Source: Parendozoicomonas haliclonae
GTDB lineage: Bacteria > Pseudomonadota > Gammaproteobacteria > Pseudomonadales > Endozoicomonadaceae
Assembly (NCBI RefSeq): GCF_900174585.1
Contig: NZ_FWPT01000006.1
Coordinates: 186,001-250,000 of the forward strand
DNA length: 64,000 nt
Direction: 5' to 3'
Shown: positions 57,261 through 64,000 of the stretch, piece by piece
Layout of the letters: every line of letters starts with the position of its first letter
Position numbering within the stretch: the stretch's first letter is position 1
The notes under the pieces: model-generated
The model's input: the letters and a program-made list of their open reading frames with translations, nothing else
What the model was told of the DNA's origin: nothing
Databases searched by the model: none
Program-made: the position numbers and the translations under genes

Positions 57261-58295
57261 ATGAAAAAGTTGCTCCAAACACTTGGGTTGGCTGTGTTGG
57301 TTAGTGGCTGTGCCACCAATGTTGATCATCTTCCTTTGGTTCCTGCGCAACCAGTCACGCCTGAGATTCCAGACGACAATATCAGCGTGCAATATCTTGG
57401 TGTTGGCGGGTTCTTGATGCGTTATCAGGATGCAGCTGTTTTAACTGGACCTTCGTTTACCAATCCGGACTTTCTGGGAATGCCTCCCGCCCCTTTTCAG
57501 ACGATCGAACCTGATAAAGAGCGTATTGATCGTCTTATGCCTGCAGCGGCTGATGCCTCGGTGATGTTGGTGGGGCACGCCCATTACGATCACCTGCTTG
57601 ATGTTCCCCATGTGTTGAATAACCAGGCCCCCAATGCCCGTGTCTATGGTTCCGTAACCATGCAACATACGATTGCCTCTGAAGTTGATCTTGACCGTAT
57701 CGTGGCAGTCAATGGGCGAGCGGCTGTTGGTAATACTGCCGGGGATTGGTTGTACGATGATCAGCGTCGGGTGCGGGTTATGGCCATTCGCTCAGAGCAT
57801 TCCCCTCATTTTATGGGTATCAAGTTCCTGCAGGGCACTTACCAGCAGGAGCTTCAGGCTCTGCCAAAAAATGCCTTTGACTGGATTGAGGGGCAGACCT
57901 TTGCCTGGTTGATTGATTTTCTGGATGCGGAGGGCAGACCGGTCTATCGGGTTCACTATCAGGATGCAGCCTGTAATGCAGATAAAGGTATTCCGCCTGA
58001 GTTAAACGATGGCAAGCGTGTTGATCTTTCTCTGCAAACTGTGGGGGCGTATCAGGAAGTAGATGATTACCCGGAAGGTCTGGTGTCTGAAATTCAGCCG
58101 CGAGTCAGCATTCTTGGCCACTGGGAGGACTTCTTTGGTAATAATCCGGAAGGGCCTCACCGTGGTGTGCGGCTGGCAGATATTGATGCTTACATCGAAA
58201 GGCTCGAAGGTGCCCTGCCTGAAGATGGCGAGTGGCTGATTCCGGAGCCGCTGGCTACCATGCTGTTACCTGTGACCGATATTCAATCCGATTAA
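57261..58295 (+). CDS. Metallo-beta-lactamase-fold lipoprotein
   Basis: A 344-residue protein with the lipobox LVSGC (Cys17), so likely an envelope lipoprotein. The metal site VGHAHYDHLLD gives the H-x-H-x-D-H motif; later histidines in RSEHSPHF and ILGHWEDFF complete an MBL-type site. It resembles periplasmic MBL hydrolases of unknown substrate more than true beta-lactamases. The longer frame from a TTG at 57228 was rejected because the lipoprotein signal begins at this ATG. The TPMT-like gene follows 17 bp later, an operon pair. Confidence 0.8.
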   Translation: MKKLLQTLGLAVLVSGCATNVDHLPLVPAQPVTPEIPDDNISVQYLGVGGFLMRYQDAAVLTGPSFTNPDFLGMPPAPFQTIEPDKERIDRLMPAAADASVMLVGHAHYDHLLDVPHVLNNQAPNARVYGSVTMQHTIASEVDLDRIVAVNGRAAVGNTAGDWLYDDQRRVRVMAIRSEHSPHFMGIKFLQGTYQQELQALPKNAFDWIEGQTFAWLIDFLDAEGRPVYRVHYQDAACNADKGIPPELNDGKRVDLSLQTVGAYQEVDDYPEGLVSEIQPRVSILGHWEDFFGNNPEGPHRGVRLADIDAYIERLEGALPEDGEWLIPEPLATMLLPVTDIQSD

Positions 58296-58312
58296 TAATA
58301 AGGAGTCGTGTA

Positions 58313-58996
58313 ATGGTGAGAGCGTTTGTTGCACCGAGTGCCATGACGGAAAATCAGGATTGGGAAGAAGCTTGGGAGTACGGGTTCTTTGCCTGGCATC
58401 GTCCGTCATGGAATCCCAGTCTGCTGCGGTTCTTTCCATTATTGAATCACGATGCCGGTACCAAGGTTCTGGTGCCTTTGTGCGGCAAGAGTCGGGATAT
58501 GGAGTGGCTTTTGCGTCAGGGCTATCAGGTTGTCGGGCTAGAAATCTCTGGTGCAGCTATTGAAGACTTCTTTCGTGAGCGTGGGCTTGAGTACAGCAAA
58601 ACGATTCGCTCCGGTGTAACGGTCTGGCTGGGCGATAATATTGAAATCTGGGAGGCTGATCTGTTTGCACTTCCGGACGCAATGACTGATGCAACTGCCT
58701 TTTATGATTGCGGAGCCTTTATTGCTCTCCCTCCTGCGCAGCATGGAGCCTATGTTGAAAACCTGATGAGACTGGCGCCACAGCTGCAATCTGGTCTGGT
58801 TATGGGGCTGGAGTATGATCAGTCGCTGGTCGCCGGGCCACCGTGGAGTATCAATCCAGAGTATGTCCGTGAGAAATGGGGGAGCTGGTTTGAATCGGCA
58901 GAGCTTGAAAGAGATTGGGATTCCAGCGAGTCGGCCCGGATGAATGATAAAGGTGAGCGTTATGCCCACCTTACGATCCGGCTGGACAGACGTTAA
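58313..58996 (+). CDS. Thiopurine S-methyltransferase-family protein
   Basis: A 227-residue SAM-dependent methyltransferase. WEEAWEYGFFAWHRPSWNPSLL and VLVPLCGKSRDMEWLLRQGYQVVGLEISGAAIEDFF are the hallmark TPMT segments. Bacterial TPMTs methylate selenium and tellurium oxyanions or thiols; the E. coli-type enzyme size is similar (about 218 aa). AAGGAG lies 7 bases before this ATG, which excludes the longer upstream frame overlapping the MBL gene. It converges on the small YbaM-like gene with 5 bp between stops. Confidence 0.88.
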   Translation: MVRAFVAPSAMTENQDWEEAWEYGFFAWHRPSWNPSLLRFFPLLNHDAGTKVLVPLCGKSRDMEWLLRQGYQVVGLEISGAAIEDFFRERGLEYSKTIRSGVTVWLGDNIEIWEADLFALPDAMTDATAFYDCGAFIALPPAQHGAYVENLMRLAPQLQSGLVMGLEYDQSLVAGPPWSINPEYVREKWGSWFESAELERDWDSSESARMNDKGERYAHLTIRLDRR

Positions 58997-59001
58997 TTGA
59001 C

Positions 59002-59226
59002 TTAGATAGCTGTCTGACGCTTTTTACTGCCGCCTGGTGCACTGAGAATACTGCTCAGACGTGTGCGCCAAGCAACACGATCTTCACGTCCCATCTTGTT
59101 CAGAGTGTCCTGCATTACCAACAGGCATGCCTCCAGAACGGTCTCATTGGGGAAATCCAGATTTTCCATCTGACGAATCATATCGACGGCGAGTTGCACA
59201 TGTTCTGGGGCATTATCGTAGGACAT
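59002..59226 (-). CDS. YbaM-like (DUF2496) small protein
   Basis: A 74-residue soluble protein. The first 45 residues (MSYDNAPEHVQLAVDMIRQM, then ENLDFPNETVLEACLLVMQDTLNKM) match the pattern of E. coli YbaM (DUF2496), which begins MSLENAPDDVKLAVDLI. The basic C-terminus (PGGSKKRQ) extends beyond it. Function unknown. The ATG at 59224-59226 is the only sensible start. Confidence 0.65.
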   Translation of the reverse strand: MSYDNAPEHVQLAVDMIRQMENLDFPNETVLEACLLVMQDTLNKMGREDRVAWRTRLSSILSAPGGSKKRQTAI

Positions 59227-59525
59227 AGGTTTCTCCGGACTGTCATGTTCTTTTTACCATGAAACCTCGAATGTTCAGACTCTAAATCAATCAGAACATA
59301 GTGTTTCATGCAGGATGACTGCCCTATCGGCGAAGAAAGAAAGGCCTTTAGTTCTCTGGGGGGGTGAACGAGTGATAGCGATCACGAAGCTCTAGTATTT
59401 TTCCTGTTGAAAGCAGAGGTTCAAACCAATGATAATCGTTACCGATTCCCACAATAACTCGTAAAAAGCTTCTGCGCCTCTGGCTACCTCTCAGCCGTCA
59501 GGCTCTCTATTTGGATGCTCGTTTG
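59227..59525. promoter_or_regulatory. Divergent intergenic region with a possible Fur box
   Basis: No gene is visible in these 299 bases. aatgataatcgttacc (59428-59443) resembles the Fur operator half-sites (GATAATNATTATC style) and lies about 85 bases before the Bcr/CflA-family gene start. If real, the pump is iron-regulated. The match is imperfect and based on eye only. Confidence 0.35.
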
Positions 59526-60788
59526 ATGTATGACCTTGATTCTACCCGGGGCCGGCAAATGCTGGTTGTTGTCCTGGGTATTCTGACCTGCCTTGGTCCC
59601 ATGGCAATTGATCTGTACCTGCCGGCTTTGCCTGCCATTGCGAAAGCAATGGGTGAGCCGCTGGGCCGGATTCAGCTGACTCTCAGTGCCTACACTGTCG
59701 GTTTTGCCCTGGGCCAGATTGTGTTTGGTCCACTGTCCGATCGCTTTGGACGTATGAAGGTTATGCTGCCCGGTATTATTGGCTATGTGCTGACCAACTT
59801 CCTTGCGTCTCTGGCTGATACAGCTGTTGAGCTGATCGCTATTCGTGTTCTGCAGGCCTTCTCTGGTGCAGCCATTATGGTGTGTATCCCAGCGATGGTG
59901 CGGGATATGTTTCCCCGCAAGGAGTGTGCGCGGATTCTGTCATCGATTCTGCTGGTGATGACGGTTGCCCCGCTGGTAGCTCCGATTCTCGGTGGACAGA
60001 TCCTGAAGTTCTTCGGCTGGCCAAGCCTGTTTTTGTTTCTGTCTCTGCTCGGGGGGCTGGCGTTTATTCTGGCCTTTACCCGTCTGCGTGAATCCCTGCC
60101 AGAAGATAACCGTTCACCGATGAAGCCGGCAGATCTGGGTCGGGCTTACTGGAATATTGTGAGCCATCGCAAAGCGATGAGTTACATTCTGGCTCATGGC
60201 TTCTTCTTTGGTGGTATGTTCGCGTTTATCAGTGGCTCACCTTTTGTGTATATCGAACTGTTTGGTGTGTCGGCAGACAACTATGGTTATCTGTTTGCCC
60301 TGAACGTGGTCATGCTGGGTATCTGCAACATGATTAACCTGCGCATGATGGGACGCTTTGAGCTGAAAAGCCTGTTGCTGTTTGGTTGCGGCATGGCCTG
60401 TCTGGCGGGTGTGATTCTCCTGCTCAATGCCTGGACTGGCTTTGGTGGTCTTTTCGGTATTGTGGTGCCGTGTATGTTGTTTATGGGCATGATCGGTTTT
60501 ACCGGCCCTAACTCCAACGCGCTGGCTCTGGAGTATTTCCCTAAAACCGCAGGCACAGCGAATGCTGCGGCAGGCGTTATCCGCTTTGGCATCGGCGGTA
60601 TTACTGCAGGACTGGCGGGGATGCTCCATGACGGAACTGCGGTGCCTATGACGGCGATTATGGCGGGCTGTGGTGTACTTTCTCTGGCGGTACTGGTGCT
60701 GATGGGCGGCCTGCGCAACGATGGCAGTGAAGAAACACCGGATGATCATGAAGGTGAACATACCGCTGAGCCTTTAAAGGCTGCCTGA
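59526..60788 (+). CDS. Bcr/CflA-family MFS drug efflux transporter
   Basis: A 420-residue inner-membrane exporter with 12 helices. GPMAIDLYLPALPAIAKAMG, LSAYTVGFALGQIVFGPLSDRFGRMKVML (motif A) and GGQILKFFGWPSLFLFLSLLG are typical of Bcr/CflA proteins. These export bicyclomycin, chloramphenicol, peptides or siderophores in different species. A TTG at 59511 could add five residues. A possible Fur box upstream would fit a siderophore-linked role. The tail is acidic and followed by a terminator. Confidence 0.87.
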   Translation: MYDLDSTRGRQMLVVVLGILTCLGPMAIDLYLPALPAIAKAMGEPLGRIQLTLSAYTVGFALGQIVFGPLSDRFGRMKVMLPGIIGYVLTNFLASLADTAVELIAIRVLQAFSGAAIMVCIPAMVRDMFPRKECARILSSILLVMTVAPLVAPILGGQILKFFGWPSLFLFLSLLGGLAFILAFTRLRESLPEDNRSPMKPADLGRAYWNIVSHRKAMSYILAHGFFFGGMFAFISGSPFVYIELFGVSADNYGYLFALNVVMLGICNMINLRMMGRFELKSLLLFGCGMACLAGVILLLNAWTGFGGLFGIVVPCMLFMGMIGFTGPNSNALALEYFPKTAGTANAAAGVIRFGIGGITAGLAGMLHDGTAVPMTAIMAGCGVLSLAVLVLMGGLRNDGSEETPDDHEGEHTAEPLKAA

Positions 60789-60813
60789 GTTTCTAATTTT
60801 AAAGGTCATAAAA

Positions 60814-60844
60814 AAAGCCGCTTCAGTTTTGCTGAAGCGGCTTT
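60814..60844. terminator. Bidirectional terminator between the Bcr/CflA gene and ackA
   Basis: aaagccgcttcag (60814-60826) pairs with ctgaagcggcttt (60832-60844) around ttttg, with A- and T-runs on either side. Confidence 0.9.
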
Positions 60845-60884
60845 CTTTTAACCGGATCTAATTGACCAGGCTAACGAATCAGAA

Positions 60885-62075
60885 TCAAGCGATCAGGGCA
60901 GCAGTGTCCTGAGCGATCATCAGTTCTTCGTTAGTGGAAACAACCAGAGCAGTCGCGCGGGAACCGTCGGTGGAGATCACACCTTCGTTACCGAAACGGT
61001 TAGCCAGGTTCTTCTCTTCGTCCAGATCGAAGCCCAGGAAGCTCAGAGCTTTAACAACCTTGGCACGGATCAGATCGGAGTTTTCGCCGATACCGCCAGT
61101 GAATGCCAGAGCATCAACACCGCCAGTCGCAACAGCCATACCAGCCAGCTGCTTGGCCAGAACGTAGCAGAATACGTCCAGAGCCAGAGTCGCCTGCTTG
61201 TGGCCTTCTGCAGCAGCTTCTTCAACTACACGGCAGTCGTTAGACAGTTCGGAAATACCCAGCAGACCGGACTTCTTGTTCAGAATGTCGGTGATCTCGT
61301 CCAGAGAGTAGCCGTATTCCTTGTTCAGGAAGGAGAATACGTTAGGGTCAACGTTACCGGAACGGGTACCCATAACCAGACCTTCCAGTGGAGTCAGACC
61401 CATAGTGGTGTCTACAGACTCACCGTTCAGAACGGCTGCACAGCTTGCGCCGTTACCCAGGTGGGCGATAACGATCTTGCTGTTGCTGATTTCCATGCCC
61501 AGCATTTCACAAACGCGCTGGGAAACGAAACGGTAGCTGGTACCGTGCATGCCGTAGCGACGCAGACCTTTTTCGCTGTAGAACTTGTAAGGTACAGCGT
61601 AGGTGTAGGCTTCAGCCGGCATGGTCTGGTGGAAAGAGGTGTCGAAAACAACACTCATTGGCAGCTCTGGGAAGTGCTTCTGAGCAGCTTCGATACCAGT
61701 CAGGTTGGCTGGGTTGTGCAGAGGAGCCAGGTGGATGCAGTCCTTGATACCCTGGATCACTTCTTCAGTGATCAGACAGGATTCCTGGAAGGTCTCACCA
61801 CCGTGAACAACACGGTGACCAACAGCTGCGATACCTTCTTTCAGGCCTTTCTCTTCCAGCATGTGCAGCAGAGCAGCAACAGCTGCGTCGTGTGCGCCAC
61901 CATCCAGAGTGATGCTTTCCTTGTTGCCTTCAAACTTCCAGCGAATGAAGGACTCCTTCTCACCCAGACGCTCAGCGATGCCGCTGATGATCTCATCACC
62001 ATTGCTTGGGTTGATTACGGCGAACTTCAGGGAAGAGCTGCCGCAGTTGATGATCAGGATATTTTCTTTGCTCAT
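60885..62075 (-). CDS. ackA: Acetate kinase
   Basis: A 396-residue enzyme that interconverts acetyl phosphate plus ADP with acetate plus ATP. ILIINCGSSSLKFAVIN is the N-terminal nucleotide/phosphate motif. VGHRVVHGGETF, AHLGNGASCAAVLNGESVDTTMGLTPLEGLVMGTRSGNVDP and FTGGIGENS are acetate-kinase signatures. E. coli AckA is 400 aa. No pta gene is beside it within the window, which is unusual since the pair is usually adjacent. Confidence 0.97.
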   Translation of the reverse strand: MSKENILIINCGSSSLKFAVINPSNGDEIISGIAERLGEKESFIRWKFEGNKESITLDGGAHDAAVAALLHMLEEKGLKEGIAAVGHRVVHGGETFQESCLITEEVIQGIKDCIHLAPLHNPANLTGIEAAQKHFPELPMSVVFDTSFHQTMPAEAYTYAVPYKFYSEKGLRRYGMHGTSYRFVSQRVCEMLGMEISNSKIVIAHLGNGASCAAVLNGESVDTTMGLTPLEGLVMGTRSGNVDPNVFSFLNKEYGYSLDEITDILNKKSGLLGISELSNDCRVVEEAAAEGHKQATLALDVFCYVLAKQLAGMAVATGGVDALAFTGGIGENSDLIRAKVVKALSFLGFDLDEEKNLANRFGNEGVISTDGSRATALVVSTNEELMIAQDTAALIA

Positions 62076-62378
62076 GGCCGTATCAACACTGAAATCTGCC
62101 CGAAGGCATAAAGGGGAAACAATACCAACAGGTCTAGTTGTGAATGCTGGCTTTTGCCAGAATTCGCTCTTTCCCTGTCAGCTTATAAAAAAACCGATGC
62201 AAATTATCAACATGTGTTGATTGCGGCAATGCGTAATTTCTGCAGTTATCAAACTTTACAGCTGATTGACATTGTTCGTCGATGTTCGCTGGTAAACAGA
62301 CTTGGCGCATTAGTGGGGCGATGACTACTTTTGAGTCAATTCCCGTCTTCCACACAAGCCATCCGGCAGGAGCATGTC
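62076..62378. promoter_or_regulatory. Divergent ackA-dps intergenic region
   Basis: No gene is visible in these 303 bases. An inverted repeat atcaaca-tg-tgttgat (62206-62221), 7 bp per arm, could be an operator for either gene. No clear OxyR or Fur site was found. Confidence 0.35.
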
Positions 62379-62864
62379 ATGGGATACCACACCTCTGAAA
62401 CCTTACCCACAAATGTTAAAGACGCTTCCGCACAGGAGCTGCAGAAGCTGGTTTACTGCGGGATTGATCTGAACATGCAGATCAAGGAATCCCACTGGAC
62501 AATGGCAGGTCGGGAATTCCTCAGTATTCACCGGTTATTTGATGAGGTGTCTGAAGCCATAGAAGACACTGTTGATGATTATGCCGAGCGAGTATCCCAG
62601 TTGGGGCATAAACCGAACGGTGTGCTGCAGGTGGTGGCTGATAAAAGCCCACTGACGCCTTATCCAAAAGAGATAAAGGATATTGATGAGCATGTGGAGG
62701 TGATTGCTCATCGGCTGGCCTTCTTCTCGGACCTTGCCTATCAGGCAATCAATAAGATGGATGAGCATGGGGATGTGATCTCTGTGGATCTTGTGACATC
62801 ACGCACCCGCGATATCGATAAGTTGATCTGGCTGGTGGAATCTCATCTGCCCAAGAAGCGTTGA
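62379..62864 (+). CDS. dps: DNA-protection ferritin-like protein Dps
   Basis: A 161-residue miniferritin that oxidises and stores iron and protects DNA. The intersubunit ferroxidase residues line up with E. coli Dps with constant spacing: His39 (KESHWTM), His51 (SIHRLFDE), Asp55 and Glu70 (DDYAERV). The N-terminus is short (KLVYCGIDLNMQ follows residue 22), and the C-terminus is slightly basic. AGGAG lies 6 bases before the ATG at 62379; a longer frame from 62331 lacks a ribosome site. Confidence 0.92.
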   Translation: MGYHTSETLPTNVKDASAQELQKLVYCGIDLNMQIKESHWTMAGREFLSIHRLFDEVSEAIEDTVDDYAERVSQLGHKPNGVLQVVADKSPLTPYPKEIKDIDEHVEVIAHRLAFFSDLAYQAINKMDEHGDVISVDLVTSRTRDIDKLIWLVESHLPKKR

Positions 62865-62997
62865 GGGTTTGGAAAATCTGGCTCAATAGTACCAATTTAT
62901 TAGTTGTAGGCTTATAGAAAGCATTTATTTATCGTAAAGCCACAGGACGTCTACTTTCTATTGCACATCATTAAATCAGATGAAGGTGTAATGGGTA

Positions 62998-64000
62998 ATG
63001 CTGCGGATTACGCAACGGGTTCTGCTGGTGTTTTGCTGTGTTCTTTCTTTTGGTGTCTTGGCGGCGGGTGGTTTAAAGCAATATAAGCTGCCTGCCGGTT
63101 TGAGTTTGCCGGACGGGACAGAAGGGAAACTTTTACGACCGGATATCGTTTCACATTTTGTCGGTGCGTGGCCTGATACGCCCTCTCACTTCTTTTTTCT
63201 AAACCTTAAAGACAATGCCGGAGGAGTCGCTCGGGGTGTTGTCTATGCCTCCACCAAGAAGACGATCAATACTCAAGAGTCTGATTCAGCGACAAGTAAT
63301 TCTGCTTCATACATTACTGCTGCGAATACCAAGGGGTATGCCGCTCTTGTCCATGGTGACGGTAACTCCTTTGCCACTCTGACCGATATTCAGCTGTATC
63401 GCCCGTTATCCGGAAAGGATACCCACGACGTTAGCAGCATTGAAATACCACCGGGAAAATATACAACCCTGCCCCTGGCGATCAGTGATGATGGGGAGGT
63501 GATCTTTGGTTTGCGCTATGACTTCAGCAAGGAAGGACATCCGGCGACCGGAGAGTATGTAATTTGGTTGAATGATGGGAGCGAAACCTATCACCTGTAT
63601 AGCGGCAAGATGGAGCCAGCGCAGAAGAGTACAACGGATTACCGGCTGGTAGGCATGGATACGCTCTCGGATGGACGTATATCTGTGACCTTGGGAGGCT
63701 TTGATCCCAAAGCCAACCCTTCCGAGGGACCTGAAGAAACCATTTTGCTAACTCAGGAAAAGAAAGGCTCCGGAGTTTTTATTCAGAAACCACCGGAACG
63801 TCAGGGATATACCTTCGCCTCTTGCCCTGAATTATCTCTGAATACGACTTACCACTCTTTTGAGTTTCTCCGACCGACGACATCAACGACTCACGACAGC
63901 GAAGACGAGATGATGGAAACATCACTTTCGATGATCAGTATGGTTTCAACCAATAACTATGTAGCAGTGAAGCCGGGGCTGCGCTTTCCTGATGGCTTGA
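62998..64000 (+). CDS. Unrecognised secreted protein, C-terminus beyond window
   Basis: The ATG at 62998 opens a frame that continues past the right edge, 334 residues so far. Residues 1-24 are a signal peptide (RVLLVFCCVLSFGVLAAGG). The mature part is beta-rich and polar, with repeated strand-like units such as ISDDGEVIFGLRYDF and LSDGRISVTLGGFD, reminiscent of beta-propeller blades. KLPAGLSLPDGT near residue 30 and VKPGLRFPDGL at the right edge look like two copies of one motif, perhaps marking two large repeats. An overlapping ATG at 62991 opens only a 31-codon frame. AAGGTG lies 9 bases upstream. Function unknown. Confidence 0.65.
   Translation, partial: MLRITQRVLLVFCCVLSFGVLAAGGLKQYKLPAGLSLPDGTEGKLLRPDIVSHFVGAWPDTPSHFFFLNLKDNAGGVARGVVYASTKKTINTQESDSATSNSASYITAANTKGYAALVHGDGNSFATLTDIQLYRPLSGKDTHDVSSIEIPPGKYTTLPLAISDDGEVIFGLRYDFSKEGHPATGEYVIWLNDGSETYHLYSGKMEPAQKSTTDYRLVGMDTLSDGRISVTLGGFDPKANPSEGPEETILLTQEKKGSGVFIQKPPERQGYTFASCPELSLNTTYHSFEFLRPTTSTTHDSEDEMMETSLSMISMVSTNNYVAVKPGLRFPDGL

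Noticed and set aside
59415-59430. Possible tRNA T-arm (gaggttcaaacc)
   Set aside because: No matching acceptor, D-arm or anticodon arm around it, and no CCA end.
61200-62111. 303-codon plus-strand open frame
   Set aside because: Antisense to ackA, with composition typical of a reverse-strand shadow.
62991-63086. ATG at 62991 as the start of the right-edge gene
   Set aside because: Its frame ends after 31 codons; the frame from 62998 has a signal peptide and stays open to the window end.

Overview
The window reads as a stretch of a gammaproteobacterial chromosome. The order ppx / trxA-rho / ubiD matches the arrangement I know from Pseudomonas. The ParC quinolone-determining residues fall at Ser87 and Glu91, as in P. 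aeruginosa ParC. Base composition is near 50% GC and genes are closely packed. Several large proteins look adapted to a eukaryotic host: a ubiquitin-specific-protease-like protein with a nuclear-type tail, a second protein with a basic tail, and a pentapeptide-repeat protein. Together these suggest a marine, host-associated Oceanospirillales bacterium such as Endozoicomonas or a relative. That placement is inference, not proof. No rRNA, tRNA, CRISPR array, prophage or intact insertion sequence was seen.

Layout. 1-9.2 kb: an exported HIT-fold protein cut by the left edge, rep helicase, an organophosphate-type MFS transporter, ppx diverging from trxA, a 464-base leader before rho, and a methyltransferase. 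9.3-14.7 kb: ubiD and a flavin reductase separated by an unrecognised 566-residue protein, then an MFS transporter. 14.7-18.0 kb: an nrtABC-type nitrate transporter operon. 18.4-25.6 kb: a cold-shock/DUF1294 fusion, parC, an unknown exported protein, a DUF1631 protein and a 58-residue gene. 25.8-29.1 kb: an AraC regulator whose last codons and stop lie inside a 270-base MITE-like element, a small unknown protein and a pentapeptide-repeat protein. 29.2-41.1 kb: a YfcC carrier and a dispersed fatty-acid and branched-acyl-CoA degradation island (thiolase, multifunctional FadB/FadJ-like enzyme, methylacyl-CoA racemase-like enzyme, acyl-CoA dehydrogenase, enoyl-CoA hydratase), interrupted by an exported thioredoxin-reductase-like flavoprotein and an rbsD. 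41.2-44.2 kb: the USP-like protein. 44.5-47.8 kb: a three-gene operon of retropepsin-like lipoprotein, inactive transglutaminase/7TM protein and ATP-grasp ligase. 47.8-64 kb: mostly housekeeping and envelope or signalling genes (Rap1a-like, GtrA, glpX, NCS1 permease, diguanylate cyclase, cardiolipin synthase, hybrid sensor kinase, MBL-fold lipoprotein, TPMT-like methyltransferase, YbaM-like protein, Bcr/CflA pump, ackA, dps). A secreted protein is cut by the right edge.

The most striking object is the roughly 1000-residue protein at 41205-44219. It carries recognisable Cys and His boxes of a C19 ubiquitin-specific protease. Between them lies a region resembling the HipA-like kinase fold, and behind them a 160-residue tail of alternating acidic/serine blocks and lysine/arginine clusters. 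I propose it as a secreted effector acting on host ubiquitin, probably in the nucleus. No secretion system is visible in the window, so delivery is untested.
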